Of a DNA stretch of 64,000 nucleotides, positions 33,950 through 44,897 are shown one piece after another. Within the stretch, counting starts at the first letter, position 1. The number at the start of each line of letters is the position of its first letter. Below the pieces are notes generated by a model, which ran no database searches, was not told where the DNA came from, and saw only the letters and a list, made by a program, of their open reading frames with translations. This stretch comes from Piper betle (taxonomy: Eukaryota; Streptophyta; Magnoliopsida; Piperales; Piperaceae). The stretch covers positions 124,001-188,000 of the forward strand of contig JAURVB010003142.1 of NCBI GenBank assembly GCA_033002965.1, in the 5' to 3' direction. The translations under genes and the position numbers were made by a program.

Positions 33950-35270
33950 ATGGAAATGGAAATCACGGTTGTCCCCTTCCACGGTCAAGGCCACATCCTT
34001 CCCTCGGCACAGCTCTCGCTCCACCTCGCCCACCGCAACATACAAACCACTCTCCTCCTCCCATGGACCTCCCACCCCACCCTATCCATCCCCCACCACC
34101 GCCTCCTCAGCGTCGCTCACCTCCCTCCCTCCTCCAACCCACATGACTTGAACGATGACGCCTTCGCCGCCTACCTTTCCCACCGTCCCCGCCCGGCCTG
34201 CGTCGTCCTCGACGTCATGATGTCCAGGCTCGCTCCCGTCTTCCGCCGCTTCGGCGTCCCGGTTGTCTGCCTTTTCACCTCCGGCGCCTTCTCCGCCGCC
34301 GCCAACCACGCCGTGTTTTCCCCCGTAGACGACGGCAAAGTCGAAATCATCTCCTCCCCTGATCTGCCGGAGGACCTGATCGCCGACCTCGAGGATTTGT
34401 TCTTTGTCCGCCGCCACGGCGGTGGAGGTGGTGATACACGTCGTCTTGGCCCGCCGCCGTGGCTGGACAATGCGGAGGGATCCGTCGGGGTGCTGGTGAA
34501 CACGACCGTAGATCTGGAAGGGCCCTTTCTCGACTACGTTGCGCGGGCGGTGGGGAAGCCGGTGTGGGGCGTCGGCCCGCTCCTCCCGGCCGGGTTCTGG
34601 TCTCCTTCCCCTTCCCGTGGCAATGGCGAGTCGGCGGCGGCCATCCGAGGCTGGCTCGATTCCAAGCCGGCGGGATCGGTCGTCTACGTCGCCTTCGGCA
34701 CGGAGGTCTCGCCGTCCCAATCCGAGCTCCGGGAGCTCGCCGCAGCTCTCGAGTCGTCTAATCAATTCTACATCTGGGCGCGGCGGCGGCGAGGCCGACC
34801 GCCATGCCCACGACCCCCCACCGCTCCAACCCAACACAGGTTTGGACGAGACAGAGGTGATGACGGAGGGGAAGGGAATGATGGTGAGGGGATGGGCGCC
34901 GCAGTTGATGATACTGAGGCACCCGTCGACGGGGGTGTTCGTGAGCCATTGCGGGTGGAACTCGACGGTGGAGGCGATGGCTTGCGGGGTGCCGATGCTC
35001 TGCTGGCCCATCCGAGGCGACCAGCCGTACAACGCGCGGTTGATCGCCAGCAAGCTGAAGGTCGGGCACATGGTGGCCCGGGCGGGCGGCGGCGGCGAAG
35101 TGAGGAAGGAGGGGATTGTGCGGGGGATTGAGAGGGTGTTGGGCGACTCAGACGCGAGGGAGCGAGCTGCGGAGATGGGTCGGCGGTTGGAGACGGGGTT
35201 CCCGGCGAGCTCGTCGTCGTCGCTCGACGCCTTTTCCGATTTCATCAACCGGGAATTTGTTGGAGAGTAA
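33950..35270 (+). CDS. Family 1 UDP-glycosyltransferase, single exon, one frameshift
   Basis: It transfers a sugar from a UDP-sugar to a small molecule in the cytosol; the acceptor cannot be told from sequence. The N-terminal half (33950 to about 34783) starts [20 protein letters not shown], with the likely catalytic His in the GH at residue 15, and contains [13 protein letters not shown] and [20 protein letters not shown]. The C-terminal half is read in another frame up to TAA at 35268. It has the PSPG donor box: [39 protein letters not shown] and IRGDQ, with the closing Asp-Gln typical of glucosyl donors. The shift falls in a gcggcggcg run at about 34,778-34,795. Total size is about 440 residues. 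It is either a recent pseudogene or a sequencing slip in GC-rich repeats. GC content is far higher than in the flanks. It converges with the Rieske gene. Confidence 0.87.
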
Positions 35271-35700
35271 GACTCGCCGGACGTCTTTGAATTGAGAGAG
35301 AATTCATTTATTGATATTGTGAGGGGGTGGAAACGTACGTTTGTTTTTCTATCACACACTATCTATCTATCGTTCATTTTTATAAGTATAATTCCCATTG
35401 TAGTTTCCATGAAAAATGGCACAAGAAACAATACATGGCAAACACGAAGAAGTCGTCAATATTTCTGCACGACATGACTTGATACATCTACAAACATTAA
35501 TATAGTGATCCCTGATTCACATGAAATAATATCCCAACACAAACAACTGCATTATTTGAACAACGCCACATGCAGGCAAAAGTATGTCTTAACAAATGCT
35601 CAAAAGGGTTGAAGGATGGTGCAAATAGGTTTACAAGTCACAAAATATTCACGAGCGAAATGTCGAAAGAAAATTTTTGCAAACAATACCAAGGCATTGC

Positions 35701-38513
35701 TCAGCCGACAAGCAACTTGTTCTCGTCCAAGAAACTGTAAGTGGGAACCTCCAGATTGTAAGGCGCAGGCCCCTTCCGTATCCTACCAGATATGTCATAG
35801 TGTGAACCATGGCAAGGACAAAACCATCCACCAAAATCACCCGCATTGGGCAATGGAATGCATCCCAGGTGGGTGCAAACACCAACCACAATAAGCCACT
35901 CCGGGTTCTTAACCCTTTCAGAGTCCTCTTGTGGGTGCCGTAGTGATGCCAAATCTACACTGTTTGCCAGACTAATATCATCTTCTGTTCGGTGCCTTAT
36001 GAAGACCGGCTTTCCACGCCACTTAACAGTCACGGTAGTTCCAGGTTCAATGCTAGACAAGTCCACCTCAAGAGATGCAAGAGCAAGTACATCCTTGCTA
36101 GCCGACATGCTCAGCACAAACTTCAGAATCAACAAGCGAACCAAAGAGGCATAGGCAAACCTACCACCAGTCAAAACAAAATATGCAAATGCTCGTTTGC
36201 TTGGATCCCCAGGAGGGTAACGCTCATGGTTGTGCTCGTCATATACTATCTTTGATGTTGGATTCTTAACAGCAGCAACAGTAGCAGGAAGTTCTGACAA
36301 GTCCATGTCATTCCTATGAACAAGTGATTCTGATGCAAGCCCTGCCAGTAACATATAAAGAATAAACTTACACCTGAAAAATCATCTCTTATAAAAAAAA
36401 GTACAATTCGCATGTTTAAATTGCATTTTTTTTAAAAATGAAGAGTTAAATATCTGCACATATTAATACAAAAAACAAATAAATGGCGGTATCTTATTAT
36501 GCATAAAGAACCTAGAACAAACCAACAAAGCCTATGACTGGTACACCCAAATAAATAATCTAAAATAACAAACAAAGTTCGCTTATGCAATGTAAGGTTA
36601 TTTGAAGTCTCTACATCACTATTTATGATCATTATCAACTTGAAACAGAGATAAGCATCCTATTCAAACAAATTTGCATAAGCCATGGATAAATCCAATT
36701 ATATGCACATGAAAATTGCTAAATATTTCATATGATTGTGTCAGTCAAACGAGGTTATTTCTTACATACCTGATCTATTTCCCATCTAAAATTTATTAAA
36801 CAATCAAAGCAATGGAACATTAATTAGAACAAAAATCAACAAATATATGGCAGGATTGGAAGAAAATTAGGTTCCCATGCCTCAAGGTAAAATGGCTAGC
36901 AGAAATTTTCTTAAAAAACATGAACCACTTTTCTTTCTCCATTTAATCAATCACAATAAGTAGTAAAAGAACAGCCTACAAAGCAGTAAAAGATATAGAA
37001 ATCTAAATTCTTTACATTACACTCATAATAAAAAGACTACACAGTCAAAGTAAGCTAATGAGAGAGAATCATTTTTATTTAAGCTTGGTCAGCATGAAAG
37101 AAATGGAAAATCTCGGAAATCTATAAATGATATTTCATGATAGAAGCAATGATCTTCCACTAAAATGTTTTCCATTTTTTGAGTATTTTATCATAAGATG
37201 CACGTAAGAGTTTCTCAAAGTTGTCCCCCTTGAAAATGTCATCGCAACAAAATTTTTTAACTAAAATATAAGAAAAAGGGAGGAAAATCTTTTTGAGAAG
37301 AGATTTAACAGCAAAACTAACTTACATTTACATCATAACTTGCCCTTTGTATGTCATAACCAAACTAACTTTCATATATCTCTTTCATGCCAACCAAACA
37401 GAACATTAAAAAGCAAAACAAAAGAACTGGTAGAACTTAACAAAGCAGCTGAATGACACATTTTCTGTAGAATATAAAGGCAAAGAACCACAACATTATC
37501 AATATGGTTTCTACTAATAGAAAAAATGCAAATGCACAAACAAGATGCCAAATTCCTAAGGAGCACTTTTATCAATAAGTAGGAGAGAGAAAAAAATGAC
37601 TCAAGGCCATAACCATCAACACATGCCAACTAAATCTAGGTTTGATCCGGCTCCACTCGAAACATATATTTGAGCACATATTACTCAACAATGTGAACTG
37701 GCTCACGTGATTCCTGAGTTTCTCATGTATTTCTTCTCATATAATTTCGCCGATCATCGTGAGAAACCACACATTTCATTTCATTAATATGTGTTTAGGG
37801 CGGCATAACACAGAATGAACAACAAAATCCACCAACGGCATAAACTTTGCATTATTTCAGTATGTCCAACCGACAAAGATAAAGAACACAACGAGGCACG
37901 ATCCTGCATCAAAGGTAATTGAACGGCGCTTACCAGCAAGCTCCAACCATGATTAATTTCTCCGGCAGCACCATCCAATCAATCAGAAAAAAAGGAAAAT
38001 AAACAGTACAAAGAACAGCAGTAAGGTATCATTCCATTCGGAAATACGTTTATTATTTGTCTACTTTCCCATCATCCACATAGCAATAAAAAAACAATAT
38101 TACACATAGCTAAAATAGAAAATAGAGATAATTATTTGCTAATCCATTCCCAAAAAAATTGGATCCCGAAACAAGCATCAAATAAGGACCCAGATTGCCT
38201 ATATAATCAACGAGTTCGAAAAAAAGCAATTTGATAGAACAACATATATGATCAAGGCAAACATTTTGAGAGAATGAACAAAAAAACTGAAAGCAAAGGA
38301 GATCGGAAAAACCGGATCGGATTCGTAGGCCCGGAAAGAGAAGGAGAGGGGCGAACCTCTGACGGAAAAGGGGAAGGGAGACGGGGCGGATGGGAAGACG
38401 GGGTTGGGAAGGGAAGGGCGAGCAGCGGTGTTGAGAGGGTCTTTGGCGAGGAAGGACGATACCGGTGCTCGCCATGGGAGAGAGGATATCCTCTTTCCTG
38501 CGACTCGTAACAT
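35701..38513 (-). CDS. UCR1: Mitochondrial cytochrome bc1 complex Rieske iron-sulfur subunit, two exons
   Basis: It carries the [2Fe-2S] cluster that takes electrons from ubiquinol to cytochrome c1 in complex III, at the inner mitochondrial membrane. Exon 1 is 38513-38357, starting [20 protein letters not shown] with a presequence rich in Arg, Ser and Pro. Exon 2 is 36341-35701, with a 2.0 kb intron between. The join FSVR-GLASES keeps the frame, giving about 265 residues, the usual size. Exon 2 has the tether helix ([18 protein letters not shown]), the stretch [17 protein letters not shown] and both cluster loops, CTHLGC and CPCHGSHYD, then [19 protein letters not shown]. The cluster ligands (2 Cys, 2 His) and the disulfide Cys pair are present. 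The gene appears intact. Confidence 0.95.
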
Positions 38514-38652
38514 CTTCTCTATTCCGATGCTCTCACCTCCCCGGCGGCGGCGGCGGCGGCGATGGAACGTCGGTGGCGGAAGTGGTGGTGGGTTTCCGAA
38601 GAAACAATCGCTCCCAGGGAGGAGTGGTCACAAGGGGAAGAAAACAGAATTG

Positions 38653-38890
38653 TGGGCTTTGCGGAGAAAGCCCATTTCCGGTTGATGCTTGTCATAACAA
38701 TTTAATAAAGCCCATATCCGATTGATGCTGGTTATAATTGAAAAAAGCCCATATCCGGTTGATGGCTGTCAAAACAATTCGATAAAGCCCATATCTGATT
38801 GATGCTGATTACAATTGAAGAATGCCCATATCCGGTTTTGATGCTTAATCATAACAATTTTATGAAGCTGATATCTGATTGATGCCAGTA
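38653..38890 (-). promoter_or_regulatory. Minisatellite of TGGGCT (site II-like) motifs upstream of the Rieske gene
   Basis: Alternating units start gcccat(a/t)tccggttgatg (A, 40-43 bp) and gcccatatc(c/t)gattgatg (B, 37 bp): A at 38670, B at 38710, A at 38747, B at 38787, A at 38824 and a partial B at 38867. Read toward the Rieske gene, units at 38670, 38710, 38747 and 38787 present TGGGCTTT or TGGGCTTTA. Another TGGGCT lies on the plus strand at 38653, and a stray unit lies near 39,303. TGGGCY site II elements are known TCP-bound motifs in promoters of plant respiratory genes; their role here is inferred. Confidence 0.6.
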
Positions 38891-40806
38891 TAATCATCGT
38901 TTTAAAAACATATCACACCATCCGGTTGTACCCAATATATTATATATTATTTTTAATTCATGTGAATTTCAATCTTTTGTATTATTTTAATCGATATCTA
39001 ATTTTTTAGTATGAAATTCTTACAATATCCAATTTTTGTTGAAAATTTCAATATTTTAATTGAAAAATATTTAATAAAATATTATTTTAATAGAATATTA
39101 ACAACATTAATTTAATAAAATATTAATGATAAAATATATTTTTAATATTAAATAAATTATTATATATATATAATTTTAGAATATAGTTTAACCCGATGTA
39201 CTTTAAACTATCTAAAATTCTGGTAGGAATAAGATATTTAAAATTATAATTATAATAGAGAAAAGCCCGTATCGTACTCACGCTCTTGTTGTAATTGAAG
39301 AAAGCCCATATCCGATTGATGCGTGTTGGGCCATTTGTTTTGACCCACTTGAACAAAGAGGGTGTGGGTCTGGCAACACGTTGATATCGTGATTGAATAG
39401 GTTAATTTATTTGACCATAATAGCTAGATATCTTATCATGTGTAATTCATGTGGGATTTATAAGATAGACTGTAATTTTATAAATAAACTGTGATGAGAT
39501 CAATCACGAGCAAAAGCTTCCCCAAAAGATGTTCAATATCTCCTTGTGGTATACACAGAGACAGATTTTAACAAAAGGCTCATGTTTTTTACTTTCTACT
39601 GACAGACAATGTTTAACAAAGCTTTCAAATGCATTCCCAAACAGCATTATCTCAATCAGCCGGCCGACCAAGTATAACAAGAAAATAATTTCAAGGGTGT
39701 TTTCTTTGCTATTTTTTCTTCTCTAATCAACTAGTATTCTGGGTCATATGCTTTGATGCAGACCACACTCTGTAACATAAAGTTTACATGTAACAACGAT
39801 GGATGGACTGAACTGTTTCAAGTATTTTCTGCACCACCACAAGGAGATATTGAGCATCTTTTGGCGAAGGAGGCCGAATGTGTCAAACAATCATACTGTT
39901 CTTGCTCTTTGGACGGTCGAAGACTCGAAGCAAACGTGATTGGTGCCCAGTAGAAAATGCTTTTCATCGTATAAACAATTTTGCATCCCTTGTTTAGTTT
40001 ATAGTGCCGATGAATTCAGACAAGAAAGAAAAGGCCCTTGAACCATGACTCAATCAGAGTCAAACACAGGCCTTGTCTTGTCCGCCTGTTACCGTTCAAA
40101 TCGTCACCAAATGAAAAATTGGTTGGTCTTTTATTTTTCCTCTTGTTTTGTCATTAGTATGCATATATTTTGGAGTAATATAACGAGAGTTGGAGAAGGT
40201 CATTCTCACTCGTGCCGTGTTTCTCACTTCCTCTGCTTTATGGGTCCTCTGTCTTTTGGTTGTATGTCTTCGATCCTTCTGTAATGGCGTCACTCGAGTT
40301 TATAAATCATATAATTCCTCCTAATTGGGCAGTTTTTCTGTACAAATTTTCCTTGGTTTCTAACTCTTCCATTTTTTACAGTGTAGTCTTCATAGCTAGA
40401 GGCTTGAATTTGACTGACCAACCGTGAGAGACAATAATTTGGTTTGGCATCTAAAGAACACCGAAGGAGAAGATTCCTTCGGCAAACACTAGATTATTCA
40501 GATTGAACTTTTAGCTGCCACTAAAGAATTCCATGCTATTACGTAGGCATGGCGTGTGATCGCATTGTCCTCCTCTTCCTCTTTGCATTGACTTCCCTTG
40601 CTCTAGCTCAAAGATTAATGCTTCTATGCGCTTTGAAACATTCACTTGTTGCAGAGTTTGTTATCTCAATCAATACCTTTTTCGAGTCTTTCCGTTCTAT
40701 CTTCACATATTGACAATCAATGCATGAGGTAGCAAGTGTGATGCACTGATCTGATGTTGGTATAGAGTTGCCCGGGAAAGTAAGAGGTGGCTAGAGCATA
40801 GCTGCC
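38891..40806. other. Intergenic DNA between the Rieske gene and CYCLOPS
   Basis: AT-rich at 38,930-39,240, with a stray minisatellite unit at about 39,290-39,330. The rest is upstream sequence of CYCLOPS. A small frame with a signal-peptide-like start lies at 40549-40713 and is listed separately. The frame at 39753-39953 has no recognisable match. Confidence 0.45.
40549..40713 (+). CDS. Possible 54-residue ORF with signal-peptide-like start
   Basis: ATG at 40549 opens MACDRIVLLFLFALTSLALA followed by Gln, which has the shape of a secretory signal: a short polar start, an 11-residue hydrophobic core and an A-x-A-like end. The remaining 33 residues are hydrophobic with no known motif, and the frame stops at 40711. 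It lies about 100 bp upstream of the CYCLOPS start and may simply be an upstream frame in that gene's leader or a chance frame. Conservation is unknown. Confidence 0.15.
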   Translation: MACDRIVLLFLFALTSLALAQRLMLLCALKHSLVAEFVISINTFFESFRSIFTY

Positions 40807-43618
40807 ATGGAAGCCGAGGGAAGGAGTTATTCGGAGTTGTATAGGAATTCAAGTGAAGAGATGTTCTTAAAGACGCTGATGGAGAGCTCAATTGGCATGG
40901 CTGCACCGTCCATGGAGTCCCTGGGTTTGAAGAACATTTCCCAGAATTTTCGAGCAGATAGTGAGGAGCTTTTCAATACCTGGCTTATGAATGCAGAGGC
41001 AAGTGATCAACCACTCTCATTTCTTGTTCCTTAGGCCTCGGTCATTAAAATAACCAATGGAGTTCAGAGAACAATGAATTGGCTAGCTCTCGATCTTGTG
41101 TTTTTTTGTTGGATGCTCAAGTGCCACAGAAATTGCTAGAGCTTAAGAGGGAAGTTGCATCACATGGTGTTCCGAAGTCTGATTGGTAGATGTGCTGACA
41201 TCTAAAGTGCACTATTTGTTTTCTTCCTTGCAGAGTAATGGAAGCATTGCAAACCGAACCCGACAATCTTCTCGAAGGTGAATGCGAAGCTTGAAATTTT
41301 CATAACCTATGGAGCAGTGTGTATATATAAATATATATATTAGCACCGTATATTGATTCCCACTTCTTAAACAGCCTATATCATGTTATAACATGTTTAA
41401 TTGTTCAATATTGCAGGCTAACAACAGAGCTTGCTGCCTTGTGCAGTCAGGAAAATGTAGGAGCAATTCAGACTAACCAAAGCAGCATTGATTTGATCCA
41501 GCAAAATATGAGCATAGCCGAGGAAAGTGAATCTGACCATAACCAACAATCGGTCGGGTGGGAGCTAGTTTAGGCACCTCTTTTTTTTTGTTTCATTTGG
41601 TGTGAATCTGTTTCCAAAAAGCTGCTGACAAATACTTATTTGCTGCAGAAATGCCATTGATAAAGGGTTGCAAGCTAGTAACTTGTTCTTAGCAAAGGTA
41701 ATTAGATTTCATTGTTCTCAACCAGCCACCATGTTATCTTGGCTTTGTCTGAAAATCAAGTATGAGGAGCTAATCCCTGTTTTTCCTTCTTAAAGGCATG
41801 GTTTCACAGTTCCCAGCCAATGACGAGGAGTCGATCATCCGAATTACGGTAACTCATCCCTCTATATATTTATATATGGAATGCTGATAATCAAAACTGA
41901 TTGTTGAACATACAACGAAAATGCATACAAATGTTTATACAAAATACAAATGTTTAGTACGAATGCATGACAGAAGGAGATACGTGGCTATGCAAAGTAA
42001 TCAGGTGTCTGATCTAAATCCCACAACAATAATACCCGACCAGAACATATCCAACATAGACATCGCGACCAAGAATGGCTTTTGCGATGCCACCATGAAC
42101 GACATATCCAACCAAATAACGACGCCGGTACCTGCAACAAGTCCAGCATCATATCCCTTCGACACTCACCCAATTGCCGGCCTCGACACCGTTTCTTCTG
42201 TGGTGAGCATGTTGAAGGGCACGTTGGAGCGCAAGAAGCTCAACAACCAGACCGAGAAGGATGTTCTGGATCAAGACGGCTCCTATGGTTATCACGGGGC
42301 ACAAGACGTTGTGACCAACATGAGCTCCAACAGCCAAAGTGCCACCCAGATAAATGATTCCTTCCACAACTATAATTCGTACGCGCAGTTGAAAGACTTC
42401 ACTAATTTGCAAAGCATCGATGAGTCTGTCTTGGGAGAAGATCAAATTCAAGGCTTTGCTGCTCCATGGAACCACCCTGTTCAGATAAGTGGTGTGTCAC
42501 AGGAGCCATCCCAAAGTGGATCATCGGCTGTGGCACCAGTTCTGTCGAACGGTTTTGAGATATGTGATGGGCCGGCTACCTCTGGTCAGAACTTCTCTGT
42601 CTGTGAAAGTGGTAGGGCGCAGTTTGTGAGTGGTGGCTCTGAACAAGGGACCAAAGCTAATGGTCAGTTCCTGCTCTGTTTTTTGATGTTTGATTGTAAT
42701 TTTAGCAAACTTTATAATCATCTACTTAAAACTAAAACTAAAACTGGGGAACACAGGTTTCAGAGAAAGGATTTTCGAGAACAGTATTAAAGATGATCAA
42801 AAGGTATGAGTATCAATTCCAATCAGTTTCAGTCATCAGATGTGATTTTATGCTAATTGAAACTACGTGTTAATGGTTATATCATATATGTGCATTTTGC
42901 TCAGAAAGTAAGCCTGGTTCGGTTAGGATCTGTGACATCGTTGCCATCAGGTAATCTAATATCAAAATCGAAACAGTGAACAATTGTGATTGTTCAAGGC
43001 TTCTTTTATAAGAATCGTTGCTGATCTGAAACCAAAATTCTGTAGTGGACAAGACCGACCCAACAAAGAAACGCCGAGTAGAACGTTCTCGCAAGTAAGC
43101 TTTTCAAACTTTCAGTACCCGATTTACATGTTTAGAATCATGGGCACACTAGAATCACACATGAATGTTGGATGTGTTTGGGTTGATTAATAGAATGGCT
43201 GAGGCTAAGGAAAGGAACATGACACCAGCAGCTGCTTCTGATGCACAAGCTCTTTTGAAGCGCTGCGAGAATCTAGAGAAGGAACTGCGCTCACTCAAGC
43301 TCAACCTTGCTTTCATGAACAGGTACTCGTATATTTCTGTACCACGTACTTGCCACACTAGTCATTTTTCGAACTTTCCACTTTTAAGTCAAAAATTGCT
43401 TCGATTTGGTTGTTTATAATATCCTCTCCCACTTACCAAGTTTGTCGAGATGCATGTTTCAAAGGCTGTGCTAACCAAGTTGGGATTATTTTAGGAAGGA
43501 CTCGGAGCAAACCAAGCAGATAGAGGAGCTGCAGAAGCAGAACAAGGAGATGGGAGACGAGAAGGAACGATTGTTGGAAGAGATAGAGAGGATTTTGTCT
43601 GAGACGGGTCGGATGTGA
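40807..43618 (+). CDS. CYCLOPS: CYCLOPS / IPD3 symbiosis transcription factor, 11 exons, 520 aa
   Basis: CYCLOPS is phosphorylated by the calcium/calmodulin kinase CCaMK in the nucleus and activates genes for root-nodule and arbuscular-mycorrhizal symbiosis. Exons: 40807-40998, 41234-41277, 41417-41557, 41649-41697, 41796-41848, 41974-42662, 42757-42803, 42905-42950, 43046-43094, 43194-43322 and 43495-43618. All join in frame to give 520 residues, close to the 518 remembered for Lotus. The start reads SELYRNSSEEMFLKTLMESS. Both regions known as CCaMK targets are present: RADSEELF (Ser52) and TRSRSSELRRRY in exons 5-6. Exon 9 carries the basic KKRRVERSRK, followed by MAEAKERNMTP. The C-terminal coiled coil is RCENLEKELRSLKLNLAFMN and KQIEELQKQNKEMGDEKERL. 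Intron 1 starts with GC instead of GT. No disabling change was found. Confidence 0.95.
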
Positions 43619-44465
43619 ATCATGGGATGACATCCTTCACCATGTTTGGACGATGGTTTCCCGCTCCATCAAAACTCAAATCCGATGTTGGACGAGTCAA
43701 CCACCATTCATTTTCCAAATATGAAGCGGCTGATTCATCTCTTTGCTCACAAGGATGCCAAGGATAAGCACCAACGCAACAACTAAATTGCAACAGCGCC
43801 TCTGGTCACCGAATCAGTCCAATTCATGTCCCTCTCTTGCAAGTTGCAATCTAAGTGTTACACTTCTTTCTTGTTTAATCTTTTACTCGGCATATAAGAA
43901 AAATACAGTAGATGTACACGTCCGGTTTGCGTATAAAACAAAGACATGCACCATTCAAGCTTGTGATAATATAGAGTACATTTTTCCTTATGGGTAATCC
44001 GTCATCATCATGAAGATTAGGACTAAACACAGCATATAGATAGAGAGAGAGGCAGCTCAAAATCAGGGATGGTCATGGAGGAAGGTGTGGGCTGGCCTTA
44101 GCTCGGGCAGTGCCGGGTCCCTTGTCAATGAATACTCTTGCTTTCTCCCACTCTGTTTTAATACTTGCTTTTTAGTATGTTGGTGGGGGGATAGACATAT
44201 CAATCAATCAAATAGCTACAGTAGCAAAGCTAAATCCAGAGCAGATAACCGGATAAGGTGGGTAGGAGGAGGTGATAACCAGATAAGGTGGGTTGGAGGA
44301 GGTGAGGTGAAGCGAGATGAGCAGCAACAAGAATTCTGCTCTTTTGATGCTCTTCATGGGCGCCACTTCACGTTGCTCCCTATCCAACCGATAGAAGTCG
44401 ATCTCTGCAGGGCACGGTCTTTGATGGGTTTGGAGGGATAAAGGTCGAAGCTTTGGATCGGGGGG
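43619..44465. other. CYCLOPS 3' flank and upstream region of the membrane-protein gene
   Basis: No gene is supported. A near-duplicate gataaccggataaggtgggt and gataaccagataaggtgggt lies at about 44,245-44,292, 150-220 bp before the next gene; GATAA words are candidate transcription-factor sites only. Confidence 0.4.
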
Positions 44466-44897
44466 ATGGGGTCGGCGTTCATGGCGATGTGCCCGCTGCA
44501 CTCGGCGATAGCGACGACGTGCGGGGCGCTGATGATGTTCTACTGGAAGGAGATGGCGGTGGTGGGGCACGGGAGGGAGACGGCGAGCAGGCTGTTGGGG
44601 TCGACGCCACACGACCAGCTTCTCCTCCAGACCTCCGACGCCTTCTCCGGCATGCTGCTCTTCGCCATCGGCTGGCTGCTATTCATGGTTGCCTTTGTCC
44701 ACGACCGGGACTTCCAGAACTTCTTCGCCGGCGGCTGCTCCCTCCTCAACTTCTCCTTCGCTTTCTGGCGCTTCTACTTCGAGGGTCACCTTGAGGACCT
44801 CGCGCGCGACTGTCCCCGGCAGGCCGTCGGCGACCTGCTACTCAGCTTGTCGTGGATCCTCTTCCTCGTCTATACTTGGAGGGAGAAGTACGACTAG
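44466..44897 (+). CDS. Uncharacterised plant membrane protein, 143 aa, four hydrophobic segments
   Basis: A single-exon frame from ATG at 44466 (MGSAFMAMCPLHSAIATTCG) to TAG at 44897. It has hydrophobic segments at about residues 8-26, 58-77, 89-106 and 122-138 and ends TWREKYD. Motifs seen include FYWKEMAVVGHGRETASRLL, STPHDQLLLQTSDAFSGMLL and RQAVGDLLLSLSWILFLVY. I recognise it as a conserved plant family of short multi-pass proteins without an assigned function. Codon use is strongly GC-biased, like the UGT gene. Location and role are unknown. Confidence 0.8.
   Translation: MGSAFMAMCPLHSAIATTCGALMMFYWKEMAVVGHGRETASRLLGSTPHDQLLLQTSDAFSGMLLFAIGWLLFMVAFVHDRDFQNFFAGGCSLLNFSFAFWRFYFEGHLEDLARDCPRQAVGDLLLSLSWILFLVYTWREKYD

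Noticed and set aside
34082..35359. 425-codon minus-strand frame opposite the UGT
   Set aside because: It is the antisense shadow of a GC-rich gene; low-complexity Arg/Gly/Pro composition and no domain.
39753..39953. 66-codon frame between the Rieske gene and CYCLOPS
   Set aside because: No match recognised, and I could not find adjoining exons.
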